Shown here: in pieces, positions 24,523-35,958 of the stretch
Layout of the letters: the number at the start of each line of letters is the position of its first letter
Numbering within the stretch: position 1 is the first letter of the stretch
NCBI RefSeq assembly: GCF_040436345.1
Contig: NC_133221.1
Span: 20,457,165-20,521,164, forward strand
Direction of reading: 5' to 3'
From: Pagrus major
Taxonomy: Eukaryota; Chordata; Actinopteri; Spariformes; Sparidae
DNA length: 64,000 nt
The notes under the pieces: model-generated
Told to the model about the DNA's origin: nothing
The model's database searches: none
Seen by the model: only the letters and a program-made list of their open reading frames with translations
Position numbers and translations under genes: made by a program

Positions 24523-27300
24523 AAGCACTGAAAGAGCCATGTTGTTAGTCTTATGCTGTTTTCCTGCCACACTCTGATCAATGCTGTTGCCACAGGCTTA
24601 AACCCATATGCTTTAGAAAAGGTTGAATAAAACACTTGTTTATTCATCGAAGCATGGATTAAAAGGATTAAGCAGAAAATATGTTTTTTCCTCAGGCTTA
24701 TCATCATAAGCTAGATATGCTATTTTTTGGAGGGATGTGGCCGGCGCTTCTTCATATGACTAAGCTGAATTCACTGATGTTTATTCCGCAGGCTTTTTCC
24801 GACCAGTATCCAGCCAGGCCCCGCTAAGGGCCATCCTATCGGGAGAAAATATAATAAGGTTATTGATGCTTTTAAAAAAGGAATGAATGGCCATGATTTT
24901 CCTGTTAAATTTAGAGCAACCAAATTTAGAAATTAATCAATCCACCTTTTTCCAGTTCCAGTCTGATATCTGATTTTGGATATCTACTGATACCAATCTG
25001 GCTTTTCGGTGTTTCAAAACTAAAATTTCTCCAAACTAAGTACATGATGGGTTAGCTAACTGTTATTAGCACGCTCAGTTACAGACCCATGTTACATCAC
25101 AGCAGGGTACTGGTCCAGTGGCCCCACCTGCATGTCAAACTCACAGAACTCTAGGAGACAAAAAATATGCGGACTACTGGATATCTGTGTACAACTGTTG
25201 TTAAAAAGGAATGTAAAGGAATATTTCATCCACAGATGAAAGTTCAGTCATTATCTAATCACCATCATGCTGGTGGAAGGTCAGGGGAAGTTTCTTAGTC
25301 CTTTTTTTCTGGAGGTTCACAGCAAACCAGTGTTGCAGTATTGTCCTCAACAACTGAAGAAGATGCGAACTTGTCTTAAAATGTAAAAAAATCCCAAAAC
25401 AAATTGAAATGTGAAATGACTTCATACAGCTCGTTACCTGAAAAAGTTGTTTATTAGTTATTTTACACTTAAAACAAGTCATCGTCTATTTCAGTTGGTT
25501 AGGAGAATAGTGCTTAAAAGCTGTTCTGCTGTGAAGCTCCAGAAATATTTTGTGGACCACAAAACTTCACCCGAGTTTTCCATCGGCATGCGGGTGAGTA
25601 GATAATGAAAGAATTATGATTTTTGGGTGAACTGTTCCTTTGGCTATGGGCTTAAAATTAAATTACTATATTTTTTATTTATAATTCAGATTTCAGAAAA
25701 ACAGACTATGGAAAGGATCTGTGGGGTCCGCCCAACATCTTATGAGAGAATTGTGTCAGTTACGGGACCCAATTGCAATATTTGATTAATTCTGTCCAAA
25801 CTCTATCCAAATCCATCAACATGCCTAGCCTCTCTCCATGCTATGAATAAGAAGTATGATATGAGCAGTGTCCTGTCATACATGCCAATAATATACAAAG
25901 AATAATAATAATAATAATAATAATAATATACAAAAAAGACACAAAATGTCTGATTTTGCTCAAAAACAAGGTTTTTGAGTTGACCCCATTCATTGTTTCC
26001 TCTGTCTGTAGACAGTGTGAAAAACACAATGTATATTATCCTGCTGCTTCAGTGATTCAGAGTGTTTGCTGTTAGATGGGTGCGCTGTGGCTTATTTGTG
26101 GCCATACAGCACAGATGTTATGCGACATAATGACAGGACGTGACGAGGCGAGGCCTTCCATTACACAGAATTTTGTCAACGTCTTTAGTTCTTTGTCATC
26201 TTGCTGGGTAGCTCCATCTGGACCAAAATGCACAAATCTGTAGAATTGATATTTCAGATCCATGCTTCCATAAACAGACTTCCTTGTAGGCGTTCTGCTT
26301 TATAAGACTTTGTTAGAAATGTGTTGGCTTCTTAATCACTGACATCTTCTGCAGCAGGTTAGTGTGGACTTTCAAATTGCTGAGACATGATAAAGTGCAC
26401 TTTTTAACTTAATAATGTGCATTTAATGTTTTCAGTGTTTTCCCTTGAACCCGCCCTATCTTTACATTTCCATTACCTTTATCTTGTGTGTTCTCCCACA
26501 TTCTTCGGCTGCGTGACTTTCTGTCTCCTTCCCTCCAGAAACGAGACCCTGTCCACAGCCCTCCAGAGTAACGTGTGTCACAGCGTGGAGTATGAGGAGA
26601 GACTATTCACGTCCCAGGTCTGATCCTCAAGCCTAAACTTCACAGCTGACATCTAATGTGTTGTCATATTGTTGCCCAAGTGTTAGACTTCTAATTAGCT
26701 GTGTGAATCCAGAGCTCAGGAAGATCAGAATGAGGAATATTCATTCACAGTTCATCTGTTTTTAAAAACTAGAACATGTCACCTCTGCCTGTCAACCTAT
26801 CTATCCAATCGGTTTTCGCTGAGTGTCCTTTACAACATTTTGCTTATCTCATTGTCTCATGTGTCAACTCATCACCTTTACCGTTTGTCCTGACTGTGTC
26901 ATCTTCTATGTTTCCACCGTCAAACCCTGCTGCCCTGTCTGTTATTCACAGATGTGCCTGATAAGAAAAGACATGAAGTCAGTCCAGGACAGACTTCTCA
27001 GTCAGATGGTGAGTAGACATGACACACAGGTCAGCGTGGACTAGAGCAGAAAAAATAGGCTGGTTTTCTTTCTGTCTTTCATTTAGTGTCCTTCACTCTG
27101 TCAACAGAACAAAAAGCCTGTACTGTCCTTTGAAGGCTTGTACAGAACATACAGTAGAGTAGAGAGAGTCGTGAGAAAGTGTTAGCTCTGAAAATAGTTT
27201 CTTTCCTGAATGTTTCTTTTTGTGCTTGTGTACTTTTTTGTAGCAAGAGGGGGAGATTCGGAGTGTGAAGAGCAGTCTGCATGCTTTGTTTTTCCCCTGA
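9631..27300 (+). CDS. sycp2: sycp2, synaptonemal complex protein 2 (whole gene)
   Basis: Axial/lateral-element protein of the meiotic synaptonemal complex. It lies along chromosome cores, assembles with SYCP3 and recruits HORMA-domain proteins. I reconstructed 45 coding exons totalling 4836 bases in a continuous frame (about 1611 aa; human is about 1530). The start MAQVQVSQLEKVIEEALKSG parallels MPIRPDLQQLEKCIDDALRK of human SYCP2. The order is an N-terminal ARM-like domain, an Spt16M-like domain, a long disordered Ser/Lys-rich middle with short conserved blocks, and a C-terminal coiled coil. Exon details are in the four following entries. One intron appears to be AT-AC and one GC-AG. The gene is tail-to-tail with phactr3. 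The head-to-tail gap to ppp1r3d is filled by repeats and the minisatellite. Confidence 0.93.
10126..10217 (+). other. sycp2: Candidate AT-AC intron in sycp2 (intron 3)
   Basis: A 92-base intron whose homology-defined ends are AAAAAG|ATAAGTATAC and TTTTGTGCAC|ATGGTG. The joined protein reads LLKK-MVQWFEKC, aligning without gap to human LIQK-MVAWFEKS. The nearby GT (10130) with the AG before TGGTTTGAG would give a stop codon. The donor resembles a U2-type consensus with A in place of the first G, and is not the U12 ATATCC type. Confidence 0.65.
12371..16767 (+). CDS. sycp2: sycp2 exons 13-24, Spt16M-like domain and disordered linker
   Basis: Exons are 12371-12431, 12685-12833, 12933-13007, 13281-13367, 14099-14207, 14889-15046, 15135-15203, 15581-15644, 15744-15789, 15907-15986, 16131-16555 and 16652-16767. 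The first three finish the Spt16M-like domain (EGQWDTICINENEVKSYTVT onward). Exon 16 has VVPESQVSHGESE, equivalent to the human LVPESQISPVGEE just after that domain, where a HORMAD-binding closure motif has been described in mammals. Exon 21 has ENSFVPDTQPSS, which resembles human LQDVIPDSQ. The largest exon (16131-16555) is Gln/Lys/Ser-rich and low in complexity. Exon 24 has the small conserved helix ELAGSMVKLISSRYES (human ESLISQINKRYKTK). Introns are GT-AG. Confidence 0.85.
13214..13248. repeat. (GT)n microsatellite in sycp2 intron 15
   Basis: A pure GT/TG dinucleotide run of about 34 bases, close to the acceptor of sycp2 exon 16. Confidence 0.95.
16858..20053 (+). CDS. sycp2: sycp2 exons 25-34, disordered middle with conserved blocks
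   Basis: Exons are 16858-16900, 16993-17063, 17152-17197, 17298-17341, 17447-17507, 17736-17901, 17995-18059, 18154-18363, 19394-19546 and 19900-20053. DIYEFSIDAPLSIWG parallels human VYNFNLNGADDPIIKLG. KKHLFSDSDTDCATTEVSWL parallels human KKNLFSDTETEYRCDDSKTDISWL and is the clearest block of the middle region; its acidic phospho-type SDSDTD sequence suggests a regulated docking motif. SYKEPDTDESQSESEK is a second acidic block. The exon 28 donor is AG|GCACGT. The end of exon 32 is uncertain: a weak TAT|GTAATT at 18363/18364 is used here, but AAG|GCAAAG at 18345/18346 also keeps the frame. Confidence 0.78.
17342..17446 (+). other. sycp2: GC-AG intron in sycp2 (intron 28)
   Basis: Donor AG|GCACGT and acceptor TTTATAG|TAGC. 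This pairing keeps the frame (AISSSSIHDSSAF). The only GT nearby (17346) leads to a stop with either available acceptor. GC-AG is the commonest non-canonical class in vertebrates. Confidence 0.6.
17551..17574. repeat. (GT)n microsatellite in sycp2 intron 29
   Basis: Short GT-rich run of about 22 bases just after the exon ending at 17507. Confidence 0.85.
20760..27300 (+). CDS. sycp2: sycp2 exons 35-45, Pro-rich region and C-terminal coiled coil
   Basis: Exons are 20760-21052, 21914-22189, 22350-22404, 22626-22754, 23262-23455, 23710-23804, 24075-24174, 24405-24463, 26539-26617, 26952-27008 and 27244-27300. Two Pro/Ser-rich exons are followed by GPSRKRHISLSSNFEEDEKE (human LSRKRIYIEDNLSNSNEVEM). 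An acidic patch DVGDEDMDMDEDSELPK comes next. From about 23400 the frame is heptad-rich: FSSELKKKFENRYQMMEVYN, RTQRLERVQEVLLEEICKLE, and a penultimate exon MCLIRKDMKSVQDRLLSQM (human MCLMKEDMKVLQDRLLKDM). This is the region known to form the SYCP2:SYCP3 coiled-coil assembly. The stop TGA is at 27298-27300 after HALFFP. Confidence 0.88.
24478..24522. repeat. (GT)n microsatellite in sycp2 intron 42
   Basis: GT repeat interrupted by a single GC step, about 45 bases. It begins 15 bases after the donor of exon 42 (24463), so length variation could affect the start of that intron. Confidence 0.95.
25215..25641. mobile_element. Non-autonomous DNA transposon (MITE) in sycp2 intron 42
   Basis: Imperfect terminal inverted repeats of about 49 bases. 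The left end runs AAAGGAATATTTCATCC through ATTATCTAATCACC, and the right end is GGTGAGTAGATAATG through GTGAACTGTTCCTTT. Roughly three quarters of the positions match when one arm is reversed. The end pattern (AAAGGAA.A.TTCACCCA) is one I recognise as frequent in teleost introns. There is no transposase frame. Confidence 0.75.
25901..25928. repeat. (AAT)n microsatellite
   Basis: Nine or so uninterrupted AAT/TAA steps inside sycp2 intron 42. Confidence 0.95.
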
Positions 27301-27749
27301 TGGAGCCAGGTTTTCAGCTGAACAAAGTCCTGCCAAAGTTCTCTCCACTATAAACAAGGTTGTGTATTTCACCACACCGTGCACACTGCGCTGTGTACTT
27401 CAGCTCTGCTGATTTCATTTCAAAGTGTTTGCCTCAAGTGTTGATTTTTCCAGGTTCTGCTTTTATTTAATGTTTATTCTGACCTGGATGCGTTGTTGTT
27501 ATTTGTTTTTAATAGAAATGTTATGCTGATATTTATTATCTTATGAAATCTATAAATTCAAATATTTTTAGCGTTCTTTCAAAGTAAGTACAGATAATAT
27601 TTGTTTTCCATGCCTTAAATGTTCTTGGTTCTGTGATGTTTTTGCTATAAGTTTCTGATTTCTTCATGTAGGTTAGTTAAGTTGAAAAACTAAATATTTG
27701 AAATGTTCAACATATCACTTGTTTTTAAATAACCTCTTTTACCTGACTG

Positions 27750-27755
27750 AATAAA
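27750..27755 (+). terminator. sycp2: AATAAA polyadenylation signal of sycp2
   Basis: AATAAA 450 bases after the sycp2 stop codon. The 3' UTR from 27301 is AT-rich. The phactr3 3' UTR runs toward it from the other strand, so the two transcripts end within a few hundred bases of each other or overlap. Confidence 0.6.
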
Positions 27756-28401
27756 CGGTTTGAAAAATGAGAAAAGCCATTCTTAAAAAAGACCTTGTAT
27801 TTTGAAGACAAGTAGTGCTTACAAAGGTTATTTCTCTTTTCAGTGAAGACATTGACGGTCTCATTCAGATTGACATACTGTATGTACAGTTAATATCAAA
27901 TTCATCCCCGAACACCACCTTCCCTAGACTGCACAGTCTTTACACAGTCCAAGTGACACATTATTCATCAGCTAAGAAAAGGTGAAGCTGGTCACATGCA
28001 CAACTTCCTCCCACTACACGGATTCACACCGCCTTGTCAAAGGAGTCCATGAAATAGTACAAAAAACAACACTGACTGAATGACAAGATTGTTTTTTTTC
28101 TCCCTCCGCTCTCATCCTGAGAGTCAGAGGCTCCACCAAAGTCCTCTTCCACCAGCCAGCTTCCATGTGGCGACGTTCAGTAGTCTCCAGGACACACTGC
28201 CGCAAACATTACCATCATCTTCTCTCCCACACCCGCGCCCTCACACCGCTGATATGATAGTCGAGGGTGCTGGAAGAATGCTAAAGACTCGCTGAAGACG
28301 AAGAGGCTCCAGGCTCTTTGAACTGTCACCGCTGAGCAGCTTCTAGCAGCTTTGGAAAATTTCTCAGCTCAGCATTTCTTCACAGAAGAATCTCCCTGCT
28401 T
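27756..28401 (-). other. phactr3 3' UTR and convergent spacer
   Basis: Sequence just past the phactr3 stop, on its minus-strand 3' side. It contains a pyrimidine/poly-T patch at 28088-28105. No clear AATAAA for the minus strand was seen before the sycp2 signal, so the exact end is open. Confidence 0.5.
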
Positions 28402-31400
28402 TCATGGTCGGTGGAACCTGCAGAGAAAGAACATGAGGATGAGACCGCGTGTGAAGGGGAGAAGTACAAACCGTGAGAGCAGAGGGTGCCTTTGTCATCA
28501 GCTACGAATGCAGCTATTAATCAGTTCTGTGGAGCTATTTTTAGCCCAGCCATTAAACGCTTTGAGGGGCTGGAGACGTACTCGCATCCAATCCTCCCTC
28601 TGGGTCACTGTTACAACTCACAACAAGGACCCCCGCTTTCCAAACAAGCTTAGCCAAGGACACCGTTCCATTTTATCATTTCTCCCTGCATGGCAGTACG
28701 AGCTCTCCCGAGGACAACCTCCCCCGCCTACCCCCATTTAGAAACACTCCCATCTATCTTTAGCTCCTCGGTGCTTTATGGATGAGCAAGGAGAGCTATA
28801 TTTAGACCACTGCTGCCAAGAATACAGCACGCATGCATTTCCCAAACACACAATACACACGCATACCCTCAGAATACTGACCTCGTTAGGTGTTTGCTTG
28901 AGGCATGCACTTCCATCTCGGTGCTTTTAAACTCATTCAGCTCTTTTCGGATTGCAGCCTGTTGAGAAGAGGAAAAAAGAACATTAGCGTGTCCCTAAGT
29001 ACATCCTAAGCCATCGCGGTGCTGCAACCTTTGAACAGCCAAGTGACAGCAGGAGGAAGAGATAATATAATCAGCCTAAAAAAATAAAAGAGAACCAGGG
29101 ATTTGGGGAGATAAGCAGATAACAGCTACATGCAATGGGAATAGTCTTGATGAGCAACAGATCACAGAATTTGGTGGAATTTTGTTATCAGACTGACCCA
29201 AATAGTGAAGTGTTAGTGATAAGTCGGGTCACGACTGATTTGATGGGTCATAAAGGCTGGGGCCGCAACTAAAGATTATTTTCATTTTTTATTAATTTAT
29301 CAATTGTTTTCTCGTTTAATTGATTAGTTGTTTGGTCTGTTAAATAACAGTGAAAAATGTTGATCAGATCATCAAGATACATAGCTAACTGTCCTAGAGG
29401 AGTAAAGAAACCAGGAAATATTGACATTTAAAAATCTGGAATCAGAATTTTGTCCTTTCTTTTCCTAAACAAAATACTCAAACCGATTAATCGATTATCA
29501 AAATAGTTGACGATTAATTTAATAGTTGACAACCAACCGATTAATCGTTGCAGCTCTAATAAGGGCTGACGTGTGGCTGTTATTTCCAAAAAAAAGTTTC
29601 TTCACAAACACACACCTTGTCAGCTGCCGAGAGCCGAGTCCAGGGCTTGTCTGCTCTCCTGTCGTAGTCCTGAGCTTTGGCCACCTCCACATAGTCACTG
29701 AAGCGGATCAGAATCTTTCTGTCTCGTAGCTCATCTACTGTGGGCCGCTGGTTGAGCTGGAAACACACAAGAAATTAAACATTTAGAGCCGGCTGCCATT
29801 CAATGGGAATTAGGTTTGTGTTTAGTTGATATTGTTGTGGGTGTTAGTTCTCATCACACACGAGTGCTTTTAAATGGAAATTTGTACCTTTCTGTTTAAC
29901 CGCTGTTTGATCTCCCTCCTCTCCTCTTGCTCTGTCTGGTCGTTTCTCTCTGGGAAAAAGAAAACAGACAACATTTAGACTTTGTATCAGCAAGTCCATT
30001 TTATAAAAAAAAAAAAAATATGAGCATCATCACCATTCAGGTTATTAAACTGATGTAAAGTGTAAATGCATGTAATCCTTGAATCCCTGTACAGATTGAG
30101 CTCCTGCAGCTTCAGCAGGTTGTACAGTGAAACAGAAGGAATGTGCACTCATGCGTCCTTTTCTCCTGAATAATGTACCACACTGGGCGATCTGTGCTAT
30201 TATTCATGCACCATCCTGCCCTGTCTTGAGTGTTTTCGATCAGAGATGAATTCACATATATTTTTTTTAATTGAATATAGTAGTTTGGAAAGATACATCG
30301 GGAGTGCTTGAACTTACGTTTCAAGATGTTCCGACTCTCCAGCTCCTCCACATTCGGTCTCTGGCTCAGCCTCCTGCGGAGAAACACCAGAACCACGTTT
30401 TGAACCATTTTTTCTCCAACCCCCGTCCCTGTCCTGTCCTGTCCTCTTTAAACCGGCTGTAGTTTCTTCACTGTGCGCGTTCTCGAGAGGAATCCCCTAT
30501 GTCTCCATCTCGCATCCAAACCGCGGCTGTGTTGTTTCGGCAGAGGCGCTCCCCACATCTGGAATAATAGTCGAAGAAGCGCGATTCTCCGGTGCTGGAA
30601 GAATTCTCCACCAAATTATATTTCGATGTCAAGATGCTGCATTTCAGGTGCAGCTGCCCCGGCGCGTTTACTGTCCACAGCCTCTGATCCTCTGTACTAC
30701 CCTCTCCGTCTCGGACTACAGGCGCTTTTGAACTGGGTCGTGATGTGCTGCCGGGGCGCGACTCCCCTAGTTTCCCTGGTTACTGCATGCATAATTTGCA
30801 GGGGGCGGAGCTTAGCGGGCTCCCACTCACGGCATCCCCAACCTCCTCCTGCTCTACACTGGGCTACTGGCACACTCATTTTAGTCGGGTTGCACCAGTT
30901 CATTTTATTTTTAGTCACGTAACAGACATTTTTTTTTTAGAGGAGGTGAAATGATCTATGTCAAGCAGGGAGTAAAATAACAGATTGGTAGATCGATTTC
31001 CTTTTTAATGATCTGATGCAATTCCAACATCTGTTCTTGCTATAATCAAGTTTAAACGTTCAGATCTCAGTATTCCGAGCCGTCACCTCGCCATCAAAGC
31101 ATCCAAAAGGTCTCCCAAATCAAATGTTTTCCCGGAGTCCCCTGTGCGTGTGAACTATTCATACTTTTTGTATAAATAATAAATGTAAGCTGCACAACGG
31201 GGCTCAGCTCCAGACAGCATGCGGCACGCCCAACAGCACACCTCCAGAGGTGGAAAGGACAGAGAGGGGCAGAATGCCACCACGCAGCAGGACTCTCTTT
31301 ATCCCCTCACCCAAGATGACACTGGACACTTTATAGTTCAAAGTTAGGTCACATGTACTGAGACCTGGACGCCTACAAAGCAAGTGGCCCAGTGTGTGCC

Positions 31401-34400
31401 ACGGGGGTAGATGGGCGTTGAATAGCTTCTAAACTGTGTTGGTACTATAATTTGTGTCACAACAGATGCCAGCATTTAAACATAGAAGGCATCAGTAGCC
31501 TACTCGGCTGCGTTATGTAATACGTGTTTGTCTCAGGTTTGTTCTCTGCTTCAGAGGAGCAACACTGGCAGAGGAGAGAAACTGAATCAGATTTGTAGAT
31601 ATCTTTACATAATGAATACAGGTCAGCAGCCAGTATGTCTTAATTACCACATGCGTGACTAGACATCCAGCAGAAGAATGAGGAGTACAATAGACTTCTC
31701 TGACTCCACAAGTGAAGATTTAAAAAGGAACAGAAACACAAAAGAAAGTTATCTCAAGCACTTTCAGTGTTTTTGACATAATCAGAACGCAGGGATTTTA
31801 TCTTTTCCTGTTTTCATTTGTGTCCTCTTCCTCTATCTTTGATGAAAAGGGGAAGCCTTTATAGTTTTTGATCAAATCAGGGATGTCTCATCAGGAGAGG
31901 AGCAGAGCCATCACGACCACTCTTCTCTGGCCACACGACTCCTCGCTAAACAAACAGAGAGACAAAGTGTTCCCAGAGCTCTCACAGCGCTATTACATTT
32001 TAAACAGATGAAACAGAAAATCACTTCCAAAGCCCCAGTGAATACGACCATCCAGCGTGTTATTGACCCGGCCGCTGAGTTGCTTAGCAACAACACTCGG
32101 TATCTTTGAGACAATGGAGTCCTCGCGCAGAAATTCTCACTTCTCCCTAGCAACACACTAATGTGGATTTCACTATCACACACAGAGCAGAATGTGCTTT
32201 ACACAGACTGTGGCTATTTTTAGATTCACACCACCTTCTTTTTTTCATGCTTGTCAGCGAGCTGAATAAACCAGAGATCAGTGTCAATATTAAACATTAT
32301 TCTAGTAACACAGTCAGGGTTTCTTCTTTGTGAGATAAAAATCACAAAACCTTACTTCTACCTGCTGCTCTCAGGTGACACATGAGGGTTTATTTGGGGC
32401 AGTGGTGGAATGCAAACCAAGATCATTTACTCAAGTCTGAATCCAAGGCACTTGTACTTACATATCAGTGTTTTTGTGTCAGTTTGTACTTCTTCTCTAC
32501 TACATCTCGGAGGGAGGTATAGTGGTTTTTACTCCACTACATTTGTCTGACAACTTTACTGGCTTGTTGCTTTTCATGTTATGTTTTTCATACACTTCCT
32601 ATCCAGTGAAAATCATGTATGTTCAAATGTGGTGATTTTTACCTCCGCCAAGGAGGTTGCATTTTCACCTGCGGCCTTTTATTGGTTTGTTGGTTTGTTT
32701 GTCAGCAGGATTAGACAAAAACTACTGAACGGATCTACAATCTATCTACGTGAGTCGGCAGAAATGTTCACAGACGAGGTGACGTTTTAAAATTGTATTC
32801 ACGTTCGCAGACTTTCTTACTCTCTGACTCACTCCTGGAAGTTATAGCGACAGGTGACCAAATGAAACGCACCATTACTTTGAATAAGCTCATTGATCTC
32901 TCTGTGTTTGAACATTGTTGGAAACATTTGGGATAATGTAAGTACATAATTATTCAAACTCGCCTCTGTCCTGCCTAGTGTCGTGTAGTATTTGTAATTT
33001 TGTGTGTTTTTTTAAGGTCTGTTGTTGCTTCTGTTTTATCTGTTTCTTCTTTTCTCTGTTTTTATGGTCTGCTGTTGTAATTTATTTTACTTGTTAAGCA
33101 CTGTGTGACCTTGCTCATGAAAGCTGATATATTAAAGCAACACTATGTAACTTTAAAAGTCATTCTGGAGAAAGATACTCGATGGTTGAGTCGCATTCTC
33201 ATTGTCAAATGCCAACGCTTTGGGATAACAGTTCAGGTCCGACGCCGAAGACCCAACTTGGTATTTGACGAGCATACCCCACCACTTGCCCAATGTTAGC
33301 TTGGATGGATGCCCATCCCTCCGCGACACTGCAAAGGATAAGTGTTACAGATGATGGATGGATGGAAAGAGACTCAACAATCTCCTATCTTTCTGCAGAA
33401 AGTTACATAGTGTTGCTTTAAATAAAGTTACTGTTTCTAACTCAGTGGACTAGTTTCACAGTGTGGTATAAGTACTTAGTAAAGGATCCTGAGTGCTTTT
33501 TCCACCACTGATTTGGGACAACCGAGAATATCATAACACACATTGACTCACGGCAGCTCTTTCTCACCTCCACTCACTACATCCGTGTTTAATTGCTGCA
33601 ATAAGGGTTTCAAAGGTATCCCCCGGTATAACACGATGACGCAGAAACGCCTGCTGTCATATGGGGTTTCCATTTGCTACCCAGGATGTTCTGTAATAAC
33701 GTGAGTTAGAATAGAAAGTCTAACCATGCCAGCCAAGGGAGGAATGAAAAATCCAAACAAAGGAGTAAAAAAAAAAAAAAAACAGTGAGTGGGTGGCAGA
33801 GGCTTTCAGTCAGGCTTTATATCAGCTGCCAACTGTGCAAGGAGACAAAAATGGCCATTCCCAGCATTCTTCCTTTTTCAAGTACAGTAGCAGCCCCCCC
33901 ACCTGCTCCTCCCCCCTATTATTTCTGCTGATATAACTCCCCAACTACACATCTGTGGAGAGGAGGGAGCGCAGGGGGGAGATGCATTATTGAACAGTGT
34001 CAGCGGCTAATATTAGAAACAGCGGAGTGCGGCTGCAGCACCAGTGCCAGGCGGGGAGTCTCTAAAGATAGAAAGGTCATCAGTCACTGACACACTGGAC
34101 AGACAAGGTGTCATTATCTACCATAAGCCCAGGTGCTGTTTTCTGCTTGATCGGCAGCAAATGTAGCAGTAGGTTTTCATTGGAGCTGCGGGTGGGATGG
34201 TGAAATAAAAAAAAAAAGAGCTGATTGAATCTGTGGTGGGAGTCACCCGGAGAAATCCAGAGGAGGAGTGTGTGATGGATTGTTTTGTCATTCAGTATGA
34301 ATTCCCGGTGGAAATGAGCTTTTTTTCTCCTCCTCTTCACCAACTGAGCTATATTTAGCCAGGATTTCCTTCCAAAATGGTGCAGTATGCCTTCAATGTA

Positions 34401-35958
34401 TTCATATACTGAACCATAGGATGAAAATGCATTTTCTTGCATATGCTTGACACTGTAGGTGAAGGAATAATATTTAAATAACTTATTTAATGCGAGCAAC
34501 AAACTTGAACTGCTGGCTTTATGTGAAGCCTCTAAAATCCTGGCACAGAGGAATCATTTTAGGTTTCTTTCCAGCATGAAGCACTCAAATAAAGCTGCCC
34601 TAAGAATCCTTGTCAATCCCCCCGAGATCATTAATTTATTCCGTCCTTGTAGAGACATTTAAACAACTATAAATTACAGAGTAAATCTGTTGAACCCTCA
34701 GTTTGCCTTTATATAACAAGCAACTTCTCTCACTGCTGTGCTACAGGTGCACCCTCTTTGTCTTTTAAGACACACACCCTGCTCGCTCAGTATTATGCAA
34801 GCCAACAGTGGTGCTCCATCCTCACCTCACCTTTACATAAGCTGTTGAACATTGTGAACACTGTTTTTTTCCTCAAATAACAATAAGATGTGTCCTTCCA
34901 GTTAATACCAGGAATAGATCAGGGAGGCAGTATTCTTAGCCGTCTCACAGACAGACGATAGGTCTTGTTCTCTAGAAAGTGTGGGTGGCACTCTGTGCTC
35001 TCCTGTGTGTTATTGCACAGCTGGTTATGTAACTATGTGGCGTTCCCCCAGTTTGATACGCTGGTGTTAAAGAACTTGGGTCTTGTGACACATTCACACA
35101 CGAGACTGCTGCTGTCGGTCTTTGGACGTTACGTTTCTCGGTTGTGTTAGAAAAGCAAGTCGTTCTATTAATGTCCTGGCAGGAGAAGCAGCGTCTGTCT
35201 GTACATGCTGCACTCCAGAAAACTGTGAGAACTGTGTGTTTGTTCTTTTGAAAGCATCCAGGAATTTACTTAACACTAGTGTGATTCTTGTGCCAAAGGA
35301 TTACCGGGACTTTATTCCATTTGGTTTGAATAGATATACCACTTCCCCACTTCTCATCTTCTCGGTTTTAGTTTTTTTAGAACAGTTGCCACGCTGCAAT
35401 ATAATAAAGAGACTTACCAGCGCGAGGATTGGCCGTGAGTAAAAAGCATTACACCCAAACACTCTCCCCTCAGCAGTGGCAGGTTACACAACATAAATCA
35501 AGTCTGTGCAAAACAATTAGATGATCCGCGCGGATCTGATTTTTTATCTCACCTCCTACTGTGTGGTGTTATGTAACAGAGGCAATAAGCATATACTGTA
35601 GGGTTACCATGCAAAAAACCCCGCCCAGACCTGTCAGCGGTTTGCATCATTGCACCATGATAATATTAAGGGATTACAGCGAGAAAGATACTTCAGCAAG
35701 CACAGAATACATTTTGCAAACAGGCGTTAAACAAACAAAAGGTGTATTCATCTCTAATACTCCAAACACAAATGTAGAAATGTAAAGAATATTTCATGTC
35801 TTACTTGGCAAGTTTCATCTCAATCTGCTGGCGGATTTCCTGGCGCTCCTGGTCGCTCCTTGCTGGGAAGATATTCCTGTCCTCCAGCTCCTGCTTGCTG
35901 GGCCTGTTTCGTAGTTTGACAGCCAGCAACTCCTTCCTTAGCCTGCGAGGAAGTGTGC
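28402..35958 (-). CDS. phactr3: phactr3 3' coding exons: three RPEL motifs and PP1-binding tail
   Basis: In transcript order the exons are 35805-35958, 30318-30373, 29888-29949, 29616-29756, 28882-28958 and 28402-28417 (stop TGA 28404-28402). RPEL motifs: [40 protein letters not shown], and [20 protein letters not shown]. After them come [20 protein letters not shown] and [12 protein letters not shown]. Together these carry the RVxF-like (LIRF), hydrophobic pair (YVEV), Arg and Trp contacts described for the PHACTR1-PP1 complex. The end [20 protein letters not shown] and LTRFHRP is nearly identical to human. The RPEL motifs are split across exons, as in other PHACTR genes. Confidence 0.95.

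Larger units (their letters stand above)
32400..33510. mobile_element. hAT-like non-autonomous element carrying nested insertions
   Basis: Perfect 11-base terminal inverted repeats: CAGTGGTGGAA at 32400-32410 and TTCCACCACTG at 33500-33510. They are flanked by 8-base direct repeats ATTTGGGG (32392-32399) and ATTTGGGA (33511-33518), the target duplication size of hAT elements. The left arm (about 32400-32575) and right arm (about 33430-33510) belong to a repeat I recognise as common in fish (TACTCCACTACATTT). The middle is foreign: part of another repeat at 32641-32765 and a separate MITE at 33132-33421. Confidence 0.8.
30374..35804 (-). other. phactr3: phactr3 5.4-kb intron with repeats
   Basis: Intron between the first and second RPEL exons. 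A CpG-containing patch at 30430-30850 has no coding support. The interval 32400-33510 is a transposon nest described separately. The part 33830-34080 is C/G-rich with a TGCAGCACC half-site reminiscent of RE1, too incomplete to call. No nested gene was seen. Confidence 0.6.

Noticed and set aside
34040-34062. RE1/NRSF silencer site
   Set aside because: Only the left half (GCAGCACC) fits; the right half does not match the consensus.
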